Source: Oribacterium sp. oral taxon 078 str. F0262
Lineage (GTDB): Bacteria > Bacillota > Clostridia > Lachnospirales > Lachnospiraceae
Length of the DNA: 64,000 bases
Direction of reading: 5' to 3'
NCBI RefSeq assembly: GCF_000160135.1
Contig: NZ_GG729933.1
Coordinates: 440,816 to 504,815 of the forward strand
The notes below the pieces were generated by a model. That model had not been told where the DNA came from, ran no database searches, and saw only the letters and a program-made list of their open reading frames with translations. Of the stretch, positions 46,301 to 55,675 are shown one piece after another. The stretch's first letter is position 1. Each line of letters begins with the position of its first letter. Position numbers and translations under genes: made by a program.

Positions 46301-47745
46301 GAGCCGAGGTCCGTGGGATTTTCGGCGTAGAGCGCCTCCTTTGCGAAGTCGATGACGGAGAAGCTCAGCGATTTCGCGAAGGTCTCCAAAAAGGAGCCGC
46401 AGCCGGAGGAGCAGGCCTCGTTCAGCTGGACGGAGTCGACGGTCCCGTCCTTGATCTGAATGCATTTCATGTCCTGTCCGCCGATGTCCAGGATGCAGTC
46501 CACATCCGGTTCGAAGAAGGATGCCGCGTAGTAGTGCGCGATGGTCTCGACCTCTCCCTCGTCGAGCTGGAAGGCGGACTGCAGCAGAGCCTCCCCGTAG
46601 CCCGTAGAGCAGGACCAGGCGATCCGCGCGCCCTTCGGGAGCCTTTCCCGGATCTCGTTCACAGCCCGTATCGCGGTCGCGATGGGGGAGCCGTCGTTGT
46701 TGGAATAAAATTTATAGAGGAGCTCTCCCCTTTCGGAGATGAGCGCGAGCTTTGTCGTCGTGGAGCCCGCGTCGATGCCCAGGAAGACATTGCCCCTTGC
46801 CTGGGAGAGCTCCGCGGTTTTTACCTTCGCCTTTTCGTGCCGCTCCCGGAAGAGGCGGTACTCCTCTTCACTTCGGAAGAGAGAGGGCATCCTCTTGATC
46901 TCGGAGTCCATCCGGATGCCGGCGCGGAGGCGGGAGATGAGCTCGGAGATCGGGATCTCCTTCGCATCTTCCGCACAGTTCAGGGCGGAGCCGATCGCGG
47001 CAAAGAGGTGGGAGTTCTCCGGCGCGATGATCTCCTCGTCCCGGAGATTGAGGCTTCGGATAAAGGCATTTCGAAGCTCCGGCATGAAGTGGAGCGGACC
47101 GCCGAGGAAGGCGACATGGCCCCGGATCGGCTTTCCCTGTGCAAGGCCCGAGATCGTCTGATTCACCACGGCCTGAAAGATAGAGGCGGCGAGATCCTCC
47201 CTCGCCGCTCCCTCATTGATCAGGGGCTGAATGTCTGTCTTTGCGAAGACGCCGCAGCGGGCCGCTATCGGATAGATCATCCGATAGCTCCCCGCGAGCG
47301 CATTCAGACCCGCCGCATCGGTATCGAGAAGGGATGCCATCTGGTCGATGAAGGAGCCGGTTCCGCCCGCGCAGATCCCGTTCATTCTCTGATCTATGCC
47401 GCCCCGGAAGTAGATGATCTTTGCGTCCTCCCCGCCGAGCTCGATGGCGACATCGGTGTCCGGCCGCTCCTTTTTCAGAGCGGACGCGACGGCGACGACC
47501 TCCTGACAGAAGGGAGTGTCCATATGCTTAGCAAGCGTGAGCCCTCCGGAGCCGGTGATGACCGCGGAGAGGGAAATCTCTCCGAGCTTCTCCCTGGCCT
47601 CCGAGAGGAGATCTGCGAGAGTTTCCTGAATATTTGCGAAATGTCTTCGGTAGTCGGAGAAGAGAAGCTTCCCCGCGGGGTCCAGCACCGCGGCCTTTAC
47701 CGTGGTGGAGCCGATATCGATCCCCAGTCTGTAATTTTTCCTCAT
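43360..47745 (-). CDS. Giant 2-hydroxyacyl-CoA dehydratase activase-related protein
   Basis: A 1461-residue protein with two BadF/BcrA-type ASKHA ATPase domains: RLGIDIGSTTVKAAV at about residue 5 and FLGIDAGSTTTKLAL at about residue 320. A cysteine-rich CQICNNHC region near residue 627 (DUF2229-like) follows, and then an HgdB-like C-terminal half. Activases couple ATP hydrolysis to low-potential electron transfer into dehydratases; this long form is widespread in Clostridia with no confirmed substrate. No dehydratase subunits lie nearby. The start follows GGGAGGG. The gene is intact despite its size. Confidence 0.9.
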   Translation of the reverse strand: MRKNYRLGIDIGSTTVKAAVLDPAGKLLFSDYRRHFANIQETLADLLSEAREKLGEISLSAVITGSGGLTLAKHMDTPFCQEVVAVASALKKERPDTDVAIELGGEDAKIIYFRGGIDQRMNGICAGGTGSFIDQMASLLDTDAAGLNALAGSYRMIYPIAARCGVFAKTDIQPLINEGAAREDLAASIFQAVVNQTISGLAQGKPIRGHVAFLGGPLHFMPELRNAFIRSLNLRDEEIIAPENSHLFAAIGSALNCAEDAKEIPISELISRLRAGIRMDSEIKRMPSLFRSEEEYRLFRERHEKAKVKTAELSQARGNVFLGIDAGSTTTKLALISERGELLYKFYSNNDGSPIATAIRAVNEIRERLPKGARIAWSCSTGYGEALLQSAFQLDEGEVETIAHYYAASFFEPDVDCILDIGGQDMKCIQIKDGTVDSVQLNEACSSGCGSFLETFAKSLSFSVIDFAKEALYAENPTDLGSRCTVFMNSNVKQAQKEGASVADISAGLAYSVIKNALFKVIKVTDAKDLGEHIVVQGGTFYNDAVLRALESILGRNVVRPDIAGIMGAFGAALIARERYLIAGEKLRDQLIAGEISPEDTDEGLPKSRMLSLDRIASLKYSTSMTRCQICNNHCVLTVNQFGAGRSFISGNRCERGLGKARVKSDVPNLYAWKMKRIFGYEPLSPEKADRGEVGIPRVLGMYEDYPFWAVFFRALRFRTVLSPASTRKIYELGIESIPSESECYPAKIVHGHIEWLIRKGQKFIFYPCVPYERNETPEAGNHYNCPMVTSYAENIKNNVESLEENSILFMKPFVAFTNEKILTEQLVKVFVHPKRIEDSIKPVGSLTLEKIKEQFRKWSFTEEEIRHAAHEAWEELLKSREDTERKGEETLLWMEKSGHRGIVLAGRPYHVDPEIHHGIPELIASYGFAVLTEDSVSHLAKAERPLIVTDQWMYHSRLYRAASFVKTQENLDFIQLNSFGCGLDAVTVDQARDILTGSDKIYTVLKIDEVNNLGAARIRIRSLLAAIRVRSEKNYRRTLRPASYRRKLFTKDMKREGYTILCPQMSPIHFELIEPAIRSAGYHLVLLDNDNRSAIDEGLKYVNNDACYPSIIVVGQVMEALNSGKYDLNRTAVIMSQTGGGCRASNYIGFIRRALAKAGMEQIPVISLNANGMESTPGFRLTIPLLTKAMQGVVYGDIFMRVLYRCRPYELKPGSAEALHQKWKEICIRSVSKKRPDMQEFSRNVRGIIRDFDALPLREELRKPRVGIVGEILVKFSPLANNHIVELLEREGAEAVMPDLLDFLLYCFYNQNFKYENLGAGWKGRALCNAAIALLEFFRKTARKEFRASRRFTPPGEIRELADKAREYVSLGNQTGEGWFLTGEMLELLAEGVDNIVCTQPFGCLPNHIVGKGVIKELKRHNPGANIIAVDYDAGASEVNQLNRIKLMLTVAQNKIREGA

Positions 47746-47972
47746 AGATAAACCCTCCCCGGAGCGCTGCTCCGGATCTCTTACATTAGCATAGGAAGGG
47801 GAGTCCAGCAAGCTTTCCCTTTCTAAAAAAAGCATAAAGGCGGAAATCCCTTGAAAAATCAATGCCCGACAAGTATACTCTTTACGTTCAGGCGGTGAAG
47901 AGACGGAGCCCGTCCGCGGGCGGGAGAAATGCTCCCGGAGAAGCGGGCGGGGATGCCCGGAGGGAAATCAGG

Positions 47973-48632
47973 ATGAGTTTTGAGAAGAGGCTGGAGAGGA
48001 AGCTTGGGAGATATGCGGTACCGAATCTGATGCGCTATATCTGCGCGATCTATGCACTGGGTTTCCTGATTCAGCTTTTCAATCCGGATCTTTATTTCCA
48101 GTATCTGGATCTCAATCCGAAGGCGATTGTACATGGTCAGCTTTGGAGGCTCATCACCTTCCTTTTTTACTATCCGAGCAGGAGCCCGATCTGGGCGCTG
48201 ATCGGGATCTTTGTCTATTACAGTCTCGGGCAGACGCTGGAGCAGGTATGGGGGACCTTCCGCTACAATCTTTTTTTCTGGACGGGGGCGCTCCTCCTCC
48301 TTATCGCAGCTCTTCTTTGCTATTTCATAAGCGGGATCAGTCTGCGGCTCTACCCGGCCTTTATGGGCTTCAGTATCTTCCTCGCCTACGCCCTGAGCTT
48401 TCCGGACAGCGTCTTTTTGCTCTACTTCATCATACCGGTGAAGGCGAAATACATGGCGCTCATAGAGCTTGTGCTCTATCTCTATTTCCTTGTTTCGAGC
48501 CGGTATTTCGGGGAGAAGGTGGAGATCGTCCTATCCATCCTCAATGTGCTGCTCTTCTATCTCATGATCAATGAGAGGGGGAGGAAGGGAGGATCCGGGC
48601 GGAAGATCATAGATCTTAGGGATTTTCGCTGA
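47973..48632 (+). CDS. Rhomboid-like membrane protein without catalytic serine motif
   Basis: A 219-residue protein with about six membrane segments and the rhomboid-type opening HGQLWRLITFLFYYPS, then GQTLEQVWGTFRYNLFF. The GxSG motif of active rhomboids is not visible, so it is probably a derlin-like pseudoprotease. The C-terminus is basic. ATG 47973 has GGAGGG eight bases upstream; the open frame upstream of it is not conserved-looking. It is divergent from the giant activase gene. Confidence 0.7.
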   Translation: MSFEKRLERKLGRYAVPNLMRYICAIYALGFLIQLFNPDLYFQYLDLNPKAIVHGQLWRLITFLFYYPSRSPIWALIGIFVYYSLGQTLEQVWGTFRYNLFFWTGALLLLIAALLCYFISGISLRLYPAFMGFSIFLAYALSFPDSVFLLYFIIPVKAKYMALIELVLYLYFLVSSRYFGEKVEIVLSILNVLLFYLMINERGRKGGSGRKIIDLRDFR

Positions 48633-48661
48633 GCTTCCTTTTATAATAGGGTGATAGAACC

Positions 48662-48670
48662 TGCTATAAT
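48662..48670 (+). promoter_or_regulatory. Extended -10 promoter for pyk
   Basis: TGC directly precedes a perfect TATAAT (48665-48670), an extended -10 element; no good -35 is visible. A CAGT-CCCC/GGGG-ACTG hairpin (48704-48722) lies in the leader. Confidence 0.5.
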
Positions 48671-48745
48671 ATTTGTCTTCTACCGAATGTGAGAGTCTGT
48701 TTTCAGTACCCCCCGGGGACTGAGCGATAAAGTAAGGAGAGAAAG

Positions 48746-50176
48746 ATGAGAAGAACGAAAATTGTGTGCACGATGGGGCCGAATGAGAATGACTATGAGC
48801 TCATGAAGCGGCTTGGCATGACGATGGATGTGGCGAGATTCAATTTCTCCCATGGGGATCATGCGGAGCACCTCGAGCGCTATGAGCTCTTGAAGAAGGT
48901 CCGGCAGGAGACAGGGCGGCCGATCGCCGCGCTTCTCGACACGAAGGGACCGGAGATCCGGACGGGACTTCTCGAGGATCATCAGAAGATCATGCTGAAA
49001 AGCGGAGACAGGATCGTGCTCAGCACAGAGGAATGCGTCGGCAACAAGGAAAGGGTCTACATCAATTACAGCGGTCTCTGCGAGGATGTGAAGGAAGGAA
49101 ATGTGATCCTGATCGACGACGGTCTCATCGGCCTGAAGGTTTTGGAGGTCGCGGGAAAGGAGATCCGCTGTGAGATCACAAATGGAGGGGAGCTCGGAGA
49201 GAGAAAGGGCGTCAATGTGCCGAATGTCCCGATCCGCCTTCCCTCCCTCACGGAGCAGGATATCGATGATATCCGCTTCGGCCTCGATGAGGGCTTCGAT
49301 TTTGTCGCGGCTTCCTTTATCCGGAATGCCCAGGCGATCGAGGATATCCGAAAGCTCATCGATGAGGCCGGATCCAATATGAAGATCATCGCGAAGATCG
49401 AGTCTCAGGAAGGACTTGACAACCTGCAGGAGATCATCAACGCGGCGGACGGGATCATGGTCGCGCGGGGAGATCTCGGGGTCGAGATCGAGGCGCGGAG
49501 GCTTCCGCAGCTTCAGAAGGAGATCATCGAAAAATGCAATTATGAGGGGAAGCTTGTCATCACCGCGACACAGATGCTCGACTCCATGATCCGGAACCCG
49601 CGTCCCACGAGGGCGGAAGTCACGGATGTCGCGACCGCGGTCTACGATGGAACGGACGCGGTCATGCTCTCCGGGGAGAGCGCAAACGGAAAGTACCCGG
49701 TGGAGGCCGCGCAGATGATGGCGTCCATCGTCGAGTATACGGAGCAGTTCTTAAACTATAAGCAATTCAAGACCAGAGTGCTCGAGAAGAGCCTCTATGA
49801 GAGCATCGGAAACGCGGTATGCGCGGCGACCGTCACAACGGCACATGAGATTCAGGCGAAGGCCATCATCGTTCCGACGCTTTCCGGCGCCACCGCGTCC
49901 ATGATCGCAAAATACCGCCCGCGGACCTCTATCGTTGCGCTCTCTCCGAGTCAGCAGACCACGAGGCAGATGATGCTCTTTTGGGGGGTCAGCCCGATCT
50001 GGGCGAGGAGAGCGGATACCACGGATGAGCTTTTCGACAGCTCTCTCGAGGAGCTTCGGAGCAGGAATCTCGTCGAGACCGGGGATCTCTGCGTCATCAC
50101 GGCGGGGGTTCTCTCCCGCCTCACAAGGCGGCAGCCTGTCACAAGCACAAATATCATGAGAGTCATACAGGCCTAG
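48746..50176 (+). CDS. pyk: Pyruvate kinase
   Basis: A 476-residue glycolytic enzyme that converts PEP and ADP to pyruvate and ATP. It starts RRTKIVCTMGPN, and has FNFSHG, LDTKGPEIRTG, the active-site block ARGDLGVE and the ADP-binding region ATQMLDSMIRNPRPTRAE followed by DGTDAVMLSGE. The C-terminal domain is standard; the extra PEP-utilising domain of some Bacillus enzymes is absent. The start follows AAGGAG. It appears monocistronic. Confidence 0.97.
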   Translation: MRRTKIVCTMGPNENDYELMKRLGMTMDVARFNFSHGDHAEHLERYELLKKVRQETGRPIAALLDTKGPEIRTGLLEDHQKIMLKSGDRIVLSTEECVGNKERVYINYSGLCEDVKEGNVILIDDGLIGLKVLEVAGKEIRCEITNGGELGERKGVNVPNVPIRLPSLTEQDIDDIRFGLDEGFDFVAASFIRNAQAIEDIRKLIDEAGSNMKIIAKIESQEGLDNLQEIINAADGIMVARGDLGVEIEARRLPQLQKEIIEKCNYEGKLVITATQMLDSMIRNPRPTRAEVTDVATAVYDGTDAVMLSGESANGKYPVEAAQMMASIVEYTEQFLNYKQFKTRVLEKSLYESIGNAVCAATVTTAHEIQAKAIIVPTLSGATASMIAKYRPRTSIVALSPSQQTTRQMMLFWGVSPIWARRADTTDELFDSSLEELRSRNLVETGDLCVITAGVLSRLTRRQPVTSTNIMRVIQA

Positions 50177-50479
50177 CAGATTCCATATCGTTCCGCCGCG
50201 GGATGCTGGGACGCTCCGCCGTTCCATGCAAGCTCTTGTGATGCTCCGAGGCGTCTCCATTATCCCCATGCGGGGGCTTCCGCAGCTTAGATTTTTCCAT
50301 AGGGCGAGATCTTGCCGCTCCCGTGGGGGGCTGGGCTTCCGCTCCGACTGCCCGGTCAGCGCTGCGGGAGCCTTGCGGAAGGGGAGAGCACAGGCGGACG
50401 GAGTCTCGGCGCGGGGGAGAAAGCGGCGGAAAGGCCGGAAGAGGGAAAGGGCTTAGGACAGAACAGAGGATGGAAGAGG
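50177..50479 (+). other. Intergenic region before lysA, no gene seen
   Basis: GC-rich with short purine-rich runs close to lysA. No T-box, lysine riboswitch core or U-tract terminator could be made out. Open frames extending lysA upstream through it are not protein-like. Confidence 0.4.
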
Positions 50480-51766
50480 ATGGACATGAAAGAGACTTAT
50501 ATCACAAAGGAAGAGGCGGAGAGGATCACAGAGAGCTATCCCACCCCCTTCTACCTCTATGACGAAGAGGGAATCCGGGAGAATGCGAGGAGGCTTAAGC
50601 AGGCCTTTTCCTGGAACCCGGGCTTTCGGGAGTATTTTGCGGTGAAGGCCACGCCGAATCCCGAGATCCTCCGCATCCTCCGAGAGGAGGGCTGCGGCAC
50701 GGACTGCTCCTCCCTGGCGGAGCTTGAAATGTCCGAAGCCTGCGGCTTCCGGGGACAGGAGATCATGTTTTCCTCCAACGATACGCCGCTCTCCGAGTAC
50801 CGCTTCGCCGAGAAGCTCGGGGCGATCATCAATCTCGATGATTTTTCGAACATCGAAGAGCTCCGGGAGACGCTCGGGGGATTTCCGGAGACGCTCTGTC
50901 TTCGCTATAACCCCGGCGGATATTTCAAAATCGCGAATACGATCATGGACAATCCCCAGGACGCGAAATTCGGCATGACGGAGGAGCAGATTCTTGAGGG
51001 CTTCCGTATCCTGAAGGCGGGCGGCGTAAAGCATTTCGGCATCCACGCCTTCCTCGCCTCCAATACCGTGAGCAATGAGTACTATCCGACTCTTGCGAGG
51101 CAGCTTTTCACACTGGCGGTCCGGGTGAAGGAGGACTGCGGCATCCGGCTCTCCTTCATCAATCTCTCGGGAGGAGTGGGAATCGCCTACCGCCCGGAGG
51201 AGAAGCCGAATGATATCCTCGCGATCGGAGAAGGCGTTCACCGGGTCTATGACGAGATTCTCGGGAAGAACGGACTCTCCGATGTCAGGATTTTCACGGA
51301 GCTTGGACGATTCATGCTCGCCCCCTACGGGGCGCTCATCACGAGGGTCATCCATTTCAAGGAGACCTATAAGCACTATGCCGGTGTCGATGCCTGTGCG
51401 GCGAATCTCATGAGGCCCGCGGTCTACGGGGCCTATCATCACATCACGGTCCTCGGGAAGGAGAAAGAGGAGGGGACGGAGAGCTATGACGTCGTCGGCT
51501 CCCTCTGCGAGAACAACGATAAGTTTGCGGTGGACCGCAGACTCCCAAGGCTCGAAAAGGGGGACCTCCTCTTTATCCATGACGCCGGGGCGCACGGCTT
51601 CGCCATGGGCTATAATTACAACGGAAAGCTCTGGTGCGCGGAGCTTCTGAAGAAAAGAGACGGCAGCGTGAAGCTGATCCGCCGGGCGGAGACGCCGAGG
51701 GATTACTTCGCTACCCTGGATATCGATCCGGACATGAAGCGCTACATGGACAGCCACAGCCTTTGA
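50480..51766 (+). CDS. lysA: Diaminopimelate decarboxylase-family enzyme
   Basis: A 428-residue fold-type III PLP decarboxylase. It begins with TPFYLYDEEGIREN; the PLP lysine is in EYFAVKATPNPEIL. GCGTDCSSLAELE, INLSGGVGIAY and the C-terminal SLCENNDKFAVDRRLP with HDAGAHGFAMGYNYN are also present. These features fit lysine biosynthesis by meso-DAP decarboxylation; the sequence around CENNDKF differs somewhat from CxSxD/E in classical LysA, so a related decarboxylase cannot be fully excluded. Starts at 50480 and 50486 are equally possible. Confidence 0.88.
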   Translation: MDMKETYITKEEAERITESYPTPFYLYDEEGIRENARRLKQAFSWNPGFREYFAVKATPNPEILRILREEGCGTDCSSLAELEMSEACGFRGQEIMFSSNDTPLSEYRFAEKLGAIINLDDFSNIEELRETLGGFPETLCLRYNPGGYFKIANTIMDNPQDAKFGMTEEQILEGFRILKAGGVKHFGIHAFLASNTVSNEYYPTLARQLFTLAVRVKEDCGIRLSFINLSGGVGIAYRPEEKPNDILAIGEGVHRVYDEILGKNGLSDVRIFTELGRFMLAPYGALITRVIHFKETYKHYAGVDACAANLMRPAVYGAYHHITVLGKEKEEGTESYDVVGSLCENNDKFAVDRRLPRLEKGDLLFIHDAGAHGFAMGYNYNGKLWCAELLKKRDGSVKLIRRAETPRDYFATLDIDPDMKRYMDSHSL

Positions 51767-51862
51767 GAGAGGGCGGGATTTCGCCGCCTTTTCCATGGAA
51801 GAGCCCGGAGCCTTGAAAAGGGCGGATACTTGGATATTTCTTTGAAAGCGGAAGGAAAGTTT

Positions 51863-53122
51863 ATGGGATTAAAGAAAAAGCCGGTCACTGGCATGAAGGA
51901 CATTCTCCCGGACGAGATGGCCGTCCGCCAGTATCTCCTCTCGGAGATCCGAAAATGCTACCGGGAATTCGGCTTCACGGAGATAGAGACCCCCGCGGTC
52001 GAGCACATCGAGAACCTCTTAAGCCGGCAGGGAGGGGACAATGAGAAGCTGATTTTCAAGCTCCTGAAGCGAGGAGAGAAGCTGGAGCATGCCCTTTCGT
52101 CGGGGGAGGCCTCCGCCCTTTCCGACTCCGGACTCCGCTATGACCTCACCCTGCCTCTCACGAGATTCTACGCGGAAAATCAGGCGAAGCTCCCGAATCC
52201 CTTTAAGGCCCTGCAGATCGGCCCGGTCTTCCGGGCGGACCGCCCGCAGAAGGGGAGATTCCGGGAGTTCGTCCAGTGTGACATCGATATCCTCGGAGAT
52301 GAGTCGAATCTTTCGGAGATCGAGCTCATCCTCGCGATCGGGAGCTTCCTTCGGCGGATCGGCTTTTCGGAGAGGCATCCCTTCCGGATCGTCCTGAATG
52401 ACAGGGAGATTCTCCGGGGCATGCAGCGCTTTGCGGGCTTTCCCGAGGAGGATTTCGAGGAGATCTGCGTGATCCTCGATAAGGCGGACAAGATCGGGAC
52501 GGAGGGGGTCCGGGAGGAACTCCTCTCCCTGGGACTCTCTGCGGAGGGGATCGACCGCTATCTAAGCCTTGTCCTCAATGCGGGAGAGGAGGCAGAGGAT
52601 ATCCGGAGGCTCGGGGAGATCCTCGGAGAGAAGCTTTCCCCGGAGATCTCCGAAAATCTTTCGGAGATCATGGAGATGGTGCGAGAGATCGCGGGGCCGG
52701 AGCTTCGCCTCTCTTTTGACCCCACACTGGTCCGCGGCATGGGCTACTATACCGGGCCGATCTTCGAGATCCGGGCGGAGGGCTTTCCCGGCTCCATCGG
52801 AGGGGGCGGGAGATACGATCGGATGGTCGGGCTCTTTACGGGGAAGGATACCGCGGCGGTCGGCTTCTCCATCGGCTTTGAACGGCTTGTGACCATCCTT
52901 TTGGAGAGCAATGAGGAGACAGAGAGGGAGGAGGGAAGTCTTGCCATCCTCCTGGAAAAGGGAATCTCCCGGGAGAAGCTTTCGGCGGCGCTCAGAGAGG
53001 CAGACCGCCGGAGGAAAAGAGGAGAGAGAGTCCTCATCGTCCGCATGAATAAGAATAAGAAATTTCAAAAGGAGCAGCTCCGGAAGGAGGGCTACCAAGA
53101 GTGCATGGAGATCTACGCTTAG
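51863..53122 (+). CDS. hisS: Histidyl-tRNA synthetase (class II)
   Basis: A 419-residue class II synthetase. Motif 1 lies near GFTEIETPAVE, motif 2 is FRADRPQKGRFREFVQCDIDI, shown here as FRADRPQKGRFREF, and the histidine-specific LVRGMGYYTGPIFEI and motif 3 region GGGGRYDRM follow. It is slightly diverged from housekeeping HisS, so a HisZ-like role is a minor alternative; the intact anticodon-binding tail and adjacency to aspS favour HisS. ATG 51863 follows AAGGAAAG. Twenty bases separate it from aspS. Confidence 0.9.
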   Translation: MGLKKKPVTGMKDILPDEMAVRQYLLSEIRKCYREFGFTEIETPAVEHIENLLSRQGGDNEKLIFKLLKRGEKLEHALSSGEASALSDSGLRYDLTLPLTRFYAENQAKLPNPFKALQIGPVFRADRPQKGRFREFVQCDIDILGDESNLSEIELILAIGSFLRRIGFSERHPFRIVLNDREILRGMQRFAGFPEEDFEEICVILDKADKIGTEGVREELLSLGLSAEGIDRYLSLVLNAGEEAEDIRRLGEILGEKLSPEISENLSEIMEMVREIAGPELRLSFDPTLVRGMGYYTGPIFEIRAEGFPGSIGGGGRYDRMVGLFTGKDTAAVGFSIGFERLVTILLESNEETEREEGSLAILLEKGISREKLSAALREADRRRKRGERVLIVRMNKNKKFQKEQLRKEGYQECMEIYA

Positions 53123-53141
53123 GAAGGGGCGGAATAAGAAT

Positions 53142-54950
53142 ATGGCTGAGTCAATGAGGGGATTGCACAGAACGTGCCGCTGCGCGCATCTTACGGAGTC
53201 TATGATCGGGCAGGAGGTCACGATGATGGGCTGGGTCCAGAAGTCCCGGAATAAGGGAGGACTGATCTTTACTGATCTTCGCGACCGCTCCGGTATCCTT
53301 CAGATTCTGTTTGAGGAGAAGGACTGCGGGCAGGAGGTCTTTGAGAAGGCCGCCCGGCTTCGCTCTGAATTTGTCATCGCGGTGAGCGGCATCGTGCAGA
53401 GCCGGGGGAAGGACATAAACGCAGAGCTTTCGACCGGCTCGATCGAGCTCTCTGCGAGAGAGCTCCGCATCCTCTCGGAGTCCGAGGTGCCCCCCTTCCC
53501 CATCGAGGACGGCATACGGACGAAGGAGGAGCTCCGCCTGAAGTACCGCTACCTGGATCTCCGCCGCCCGGAGCTTCAGAAACGCATTATGACGAGGGCC
53601 CGCATCTCCTTTTTGATCCGCCGCTTCCTGACGGAGAACGGATTTTTGGAGATCGAGACGCCGACTCTCATCAAGTCGACGCCGGAGGGGGCGAGGGACT
53701 TCCTCGTGCCGAGCCGCCTCCATCACGGCTCCTTCTATGCGCTTCCCCAGTCCCCGCAGCTTTTAAAGCAGCTTCTGATGGTCTCCGGCATGGACCGCTA
53801 CTTTCAGCTCGCCCGCTGCTACCGGGATGAGGACCTCCGGGCGGACCGGCAGCCCGAGTTTACCCAGGTCGATATGGAGCTTTCCTTCGCAGATGTCGAG
53901 GATGTCCTGGAGCTCAATGAGCGCCTCCTGCAGTTTATCTTCCGGGAGGTCTGCGGCGTCGAGCTGACGCTCCCGCTCCGGAGGATGCGCTGGATCGATG
54001 CGATGAACGATTACGGGAGCGATAAGCCGGATCTTCGCTTTGGAATGAAGCTTATGGATCTGACGGAGCTTCTTCGGGACTGCGGCTTCTCCGTCTTCTC
54101 CGACTGCGTGAGAGAAGGGGGCATCATCAAGGGACTGAAGCTTCCGGGAGGGGCGGGGATGCCCCGGAAGAAAATCGATGCCTACACCGATTTCGTGAAG
54201 GAATGCGGGGCGAAGGGCCTGGCCTACCTCTCTCTCATGGAGGATGGAAGCTGTAAATCGAGCTTTGCGAAGTTCTTAAGGGAGGGGGAGAAGGAGCGGA
54301 TCTGCGAGGCGATGCGGGCAAAAGCAGGGGATCTTCTCTTCCTTGTCTCGGATCGGGACAGGAGGGTGGTCTGGAACAGTCTCGGAGCGCTCAGGCTTTC
54401 TCTTGGGAGGGACTTCTCCCTCATCGACGAAAAGGCGTGGAGCTTCCTCTGGGTCACGGAATTTCCGATGTTTGAGTATTCGGAGGAGCTCGGCCGCTTC
54501 CAGGCGATGCATCACCCCTTTACCATGCCCATGGAGGAGGATCTTCCCCTGCTCGACACAGATCCCGGGGCGGTGAGGGCAAAGGCCTACGACATCGTCC
54601 TAAACGGCACAGAGCTTGGCGGAGGCTCCGTCCGTATCCACCAGGCAGAGGTACAGGAAAGGATGCTGGAGAAGCTTGGCTTTACGAGAGAGAGGGCGAT
54701 GGAGCAGTTCGGCTTCCTGATGCAGGCCTTCCGCTACGGCGTGCCTCCCCATGCGGGACTCGCCTATGGTCTGGACCGGCTTGCGATGTGGATGGTCGGC
54801 TCCGATACGATACGGGATGTCATCGCATTTCCGAAGGGAAAGGACGGCTCCGATGCCATGATGGAGGCTCCGGCTCCGGTCTTTGAGGAGCAGCAGCTTC
54901 TGGACCTCGGCATCGTCGTCTCGGATCGGGAGGAGGCGGAGAAGGACTGA
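53142..54950 (+). CDS. aspS: Aspartyl-tRNA synthetase
   Basis: A 602-residue class IIb bacterial-type enzyme. It has the N-terminal OB-fold anticodon domain (MMGWVQKSRNKGGLIFTDLRD, in part), catalytic core with PQSPQLLKQLLMVSGMDRYFQ (in part), RCYRDEDLRADRQPEFTQ as motif 2 and the insertion GAD domain, then GLAYGLDRL as motif 3. Length and layout are those of a full bacterial AspRS. It is the second gene of a hisS-aspS operon. Confidence 0.97.
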   Translation: MAESMRGLHRTCRCAHLTESMIGQEVTMMGWVQKSRNKGGLIFTDLRDRSGILQILFEEKDCGQEVFEKAARLRSEFVIAVSGIVQSRGKDINAELSTGSIELSARELRILSESEVPPFPIEDGIRTKEELRLKYRYLDLRRPELQKRIMTRARISFLIRRFLTENGFLEIETPTLIKSTPEGARDFLVPSRLHHGSFYALPQSPQLLKQLLMVSGMDRYFQLARCYRDEDLRADRQPEFTQVDMELSFADVEDVLELNERLLQFIFREVCGVELTLPLRRMRWIDAMNDYGSDKPDLRFGMKLMDLTELLRDCGFSVFSDCVREGGIIKGLKLPGGAGMPRKKIDAYTDFVKECGAKGLAYLSLMEDGSCKSSFAKFLREGEKERICEAMRAKAGDLLFLVSDRDRRVVWNSLGALRLSLGRDFSLIDEKAWSFLWVTEFPMFEYSEELGRFQAMHHPFTMPMEEDLPLLDTDPGAVRAKAYDIVLNGTELGGGSVRIHQAEVQERMLEKLGFTRERAMEQFGFLMQAFRYGVPPHAGLAYGLDRLAMWMVGSDTIRDVIAFPKGKDGSDAMMEAPAPVFEEQQLLDLGIVVSDREEAEKD

Positions 54951-55041
54951 TCCCGATCGCCCGGTCTTTAAGACGGGAAAAGAGCGGGAAACAGACAGAC
55001 AATGCACCGGGACTTCAAAGTCCCGGATAAAAGGAGATCTT

Positions 55042-55599
55042 GTGACAAGAGAGGAATTTCTTCGGGCGCTCCGCGCGGAGCTCAGCAATTCGGTCTCGGA
55101 GGAGCGGATCCGGGAGCAGCTAAGCTATTATCAGGACTATATCGCCTCCGAGTGTAAAAAGGGGAGGAGCGAGGAGGAGGTCGTATCGGAGCTCGGAGAG
55201 CCGAGGCTCCTCGCAAAGACCATCGCGGACGCCGCGGAGGCGGGAGGGGATCGGATCGCCCGGGAGACGCCGTTTCGCCATGAGGAGAGTGAGATCAACT
55301 ATAACTCGGACGAGGAGGACAGACAGTACCAAGGCATAGACTCTGATCCCGGTCCCTCGGCGGAGAGGGAAAGAAGGGAAGAGTGGAGAGAGGAGAATAC
55401 AGAGGAGCGGGGACCGAGGATTCAGTCCTTCCAGCTCAATAATTTCGGCTGCTTCTTCCTCTTCCTCTTCGTCCTTTTACTGCTCTTTCTGCTCGCCCAG
55501 CTGATCGGAGGGATCTTCTCGCTGCTTTCGCCGATCCTCCTGCCTCTTTGCGCGGTATTTTTGCTTCTTTGGCTTTTAAAGGGGCTGATGGACCGCTAG
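55042..55599 (+). CDS. DUF1700-type membrane protein
   Basis: A 185-residue protein. The N-terminal ~70 residues match the DUF1700/HAAS-like helical module (TREEFLRALRAEL, YYQDYIASECKKG, VVSELGEPRLLAKTI). A charged disordered linker follows, then two closely packed membrane segments at about 133-185. Such proteins often pair with PadR regulators, but none is here. GTG 55042 follows AAAAGGAG. A perfect CCGGGAC/GTCCCGG hairpin (55007-55026) lies directly before the ribosome site and might affect translation. Confidence 0.75.
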   Translation: MTREEFLRALRAELSNSVSEERIREQLSYYQDYIASECKKGRSEEEVVSELGEPRLLAKTIADAAEAGGDRIARETPFRHEESEINYNSDEEDRQYQGIDSDPGPSAERERREEWREENTEERGPRIQSFQLNNFGCFFLFLFVLLLLFLLAQLIGGIFSLLSPILLPLCAVFLLLWLLKGLMDR

Positions 55600-55675
55600 A
55601 GGTCCGGCTCTATATGGCGGCAGTGCTTTCATGGCTTTATGGGAATACGGCTGCTCCCGTCAAAAAGGAGAGAGG

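Noticed and set aside
50177-50479. Possible lysine riboswitch or T-box before lysA
   Set aside because: I could not find the conserved cores or a terminator/antiterminator pair in the 303-base leader.
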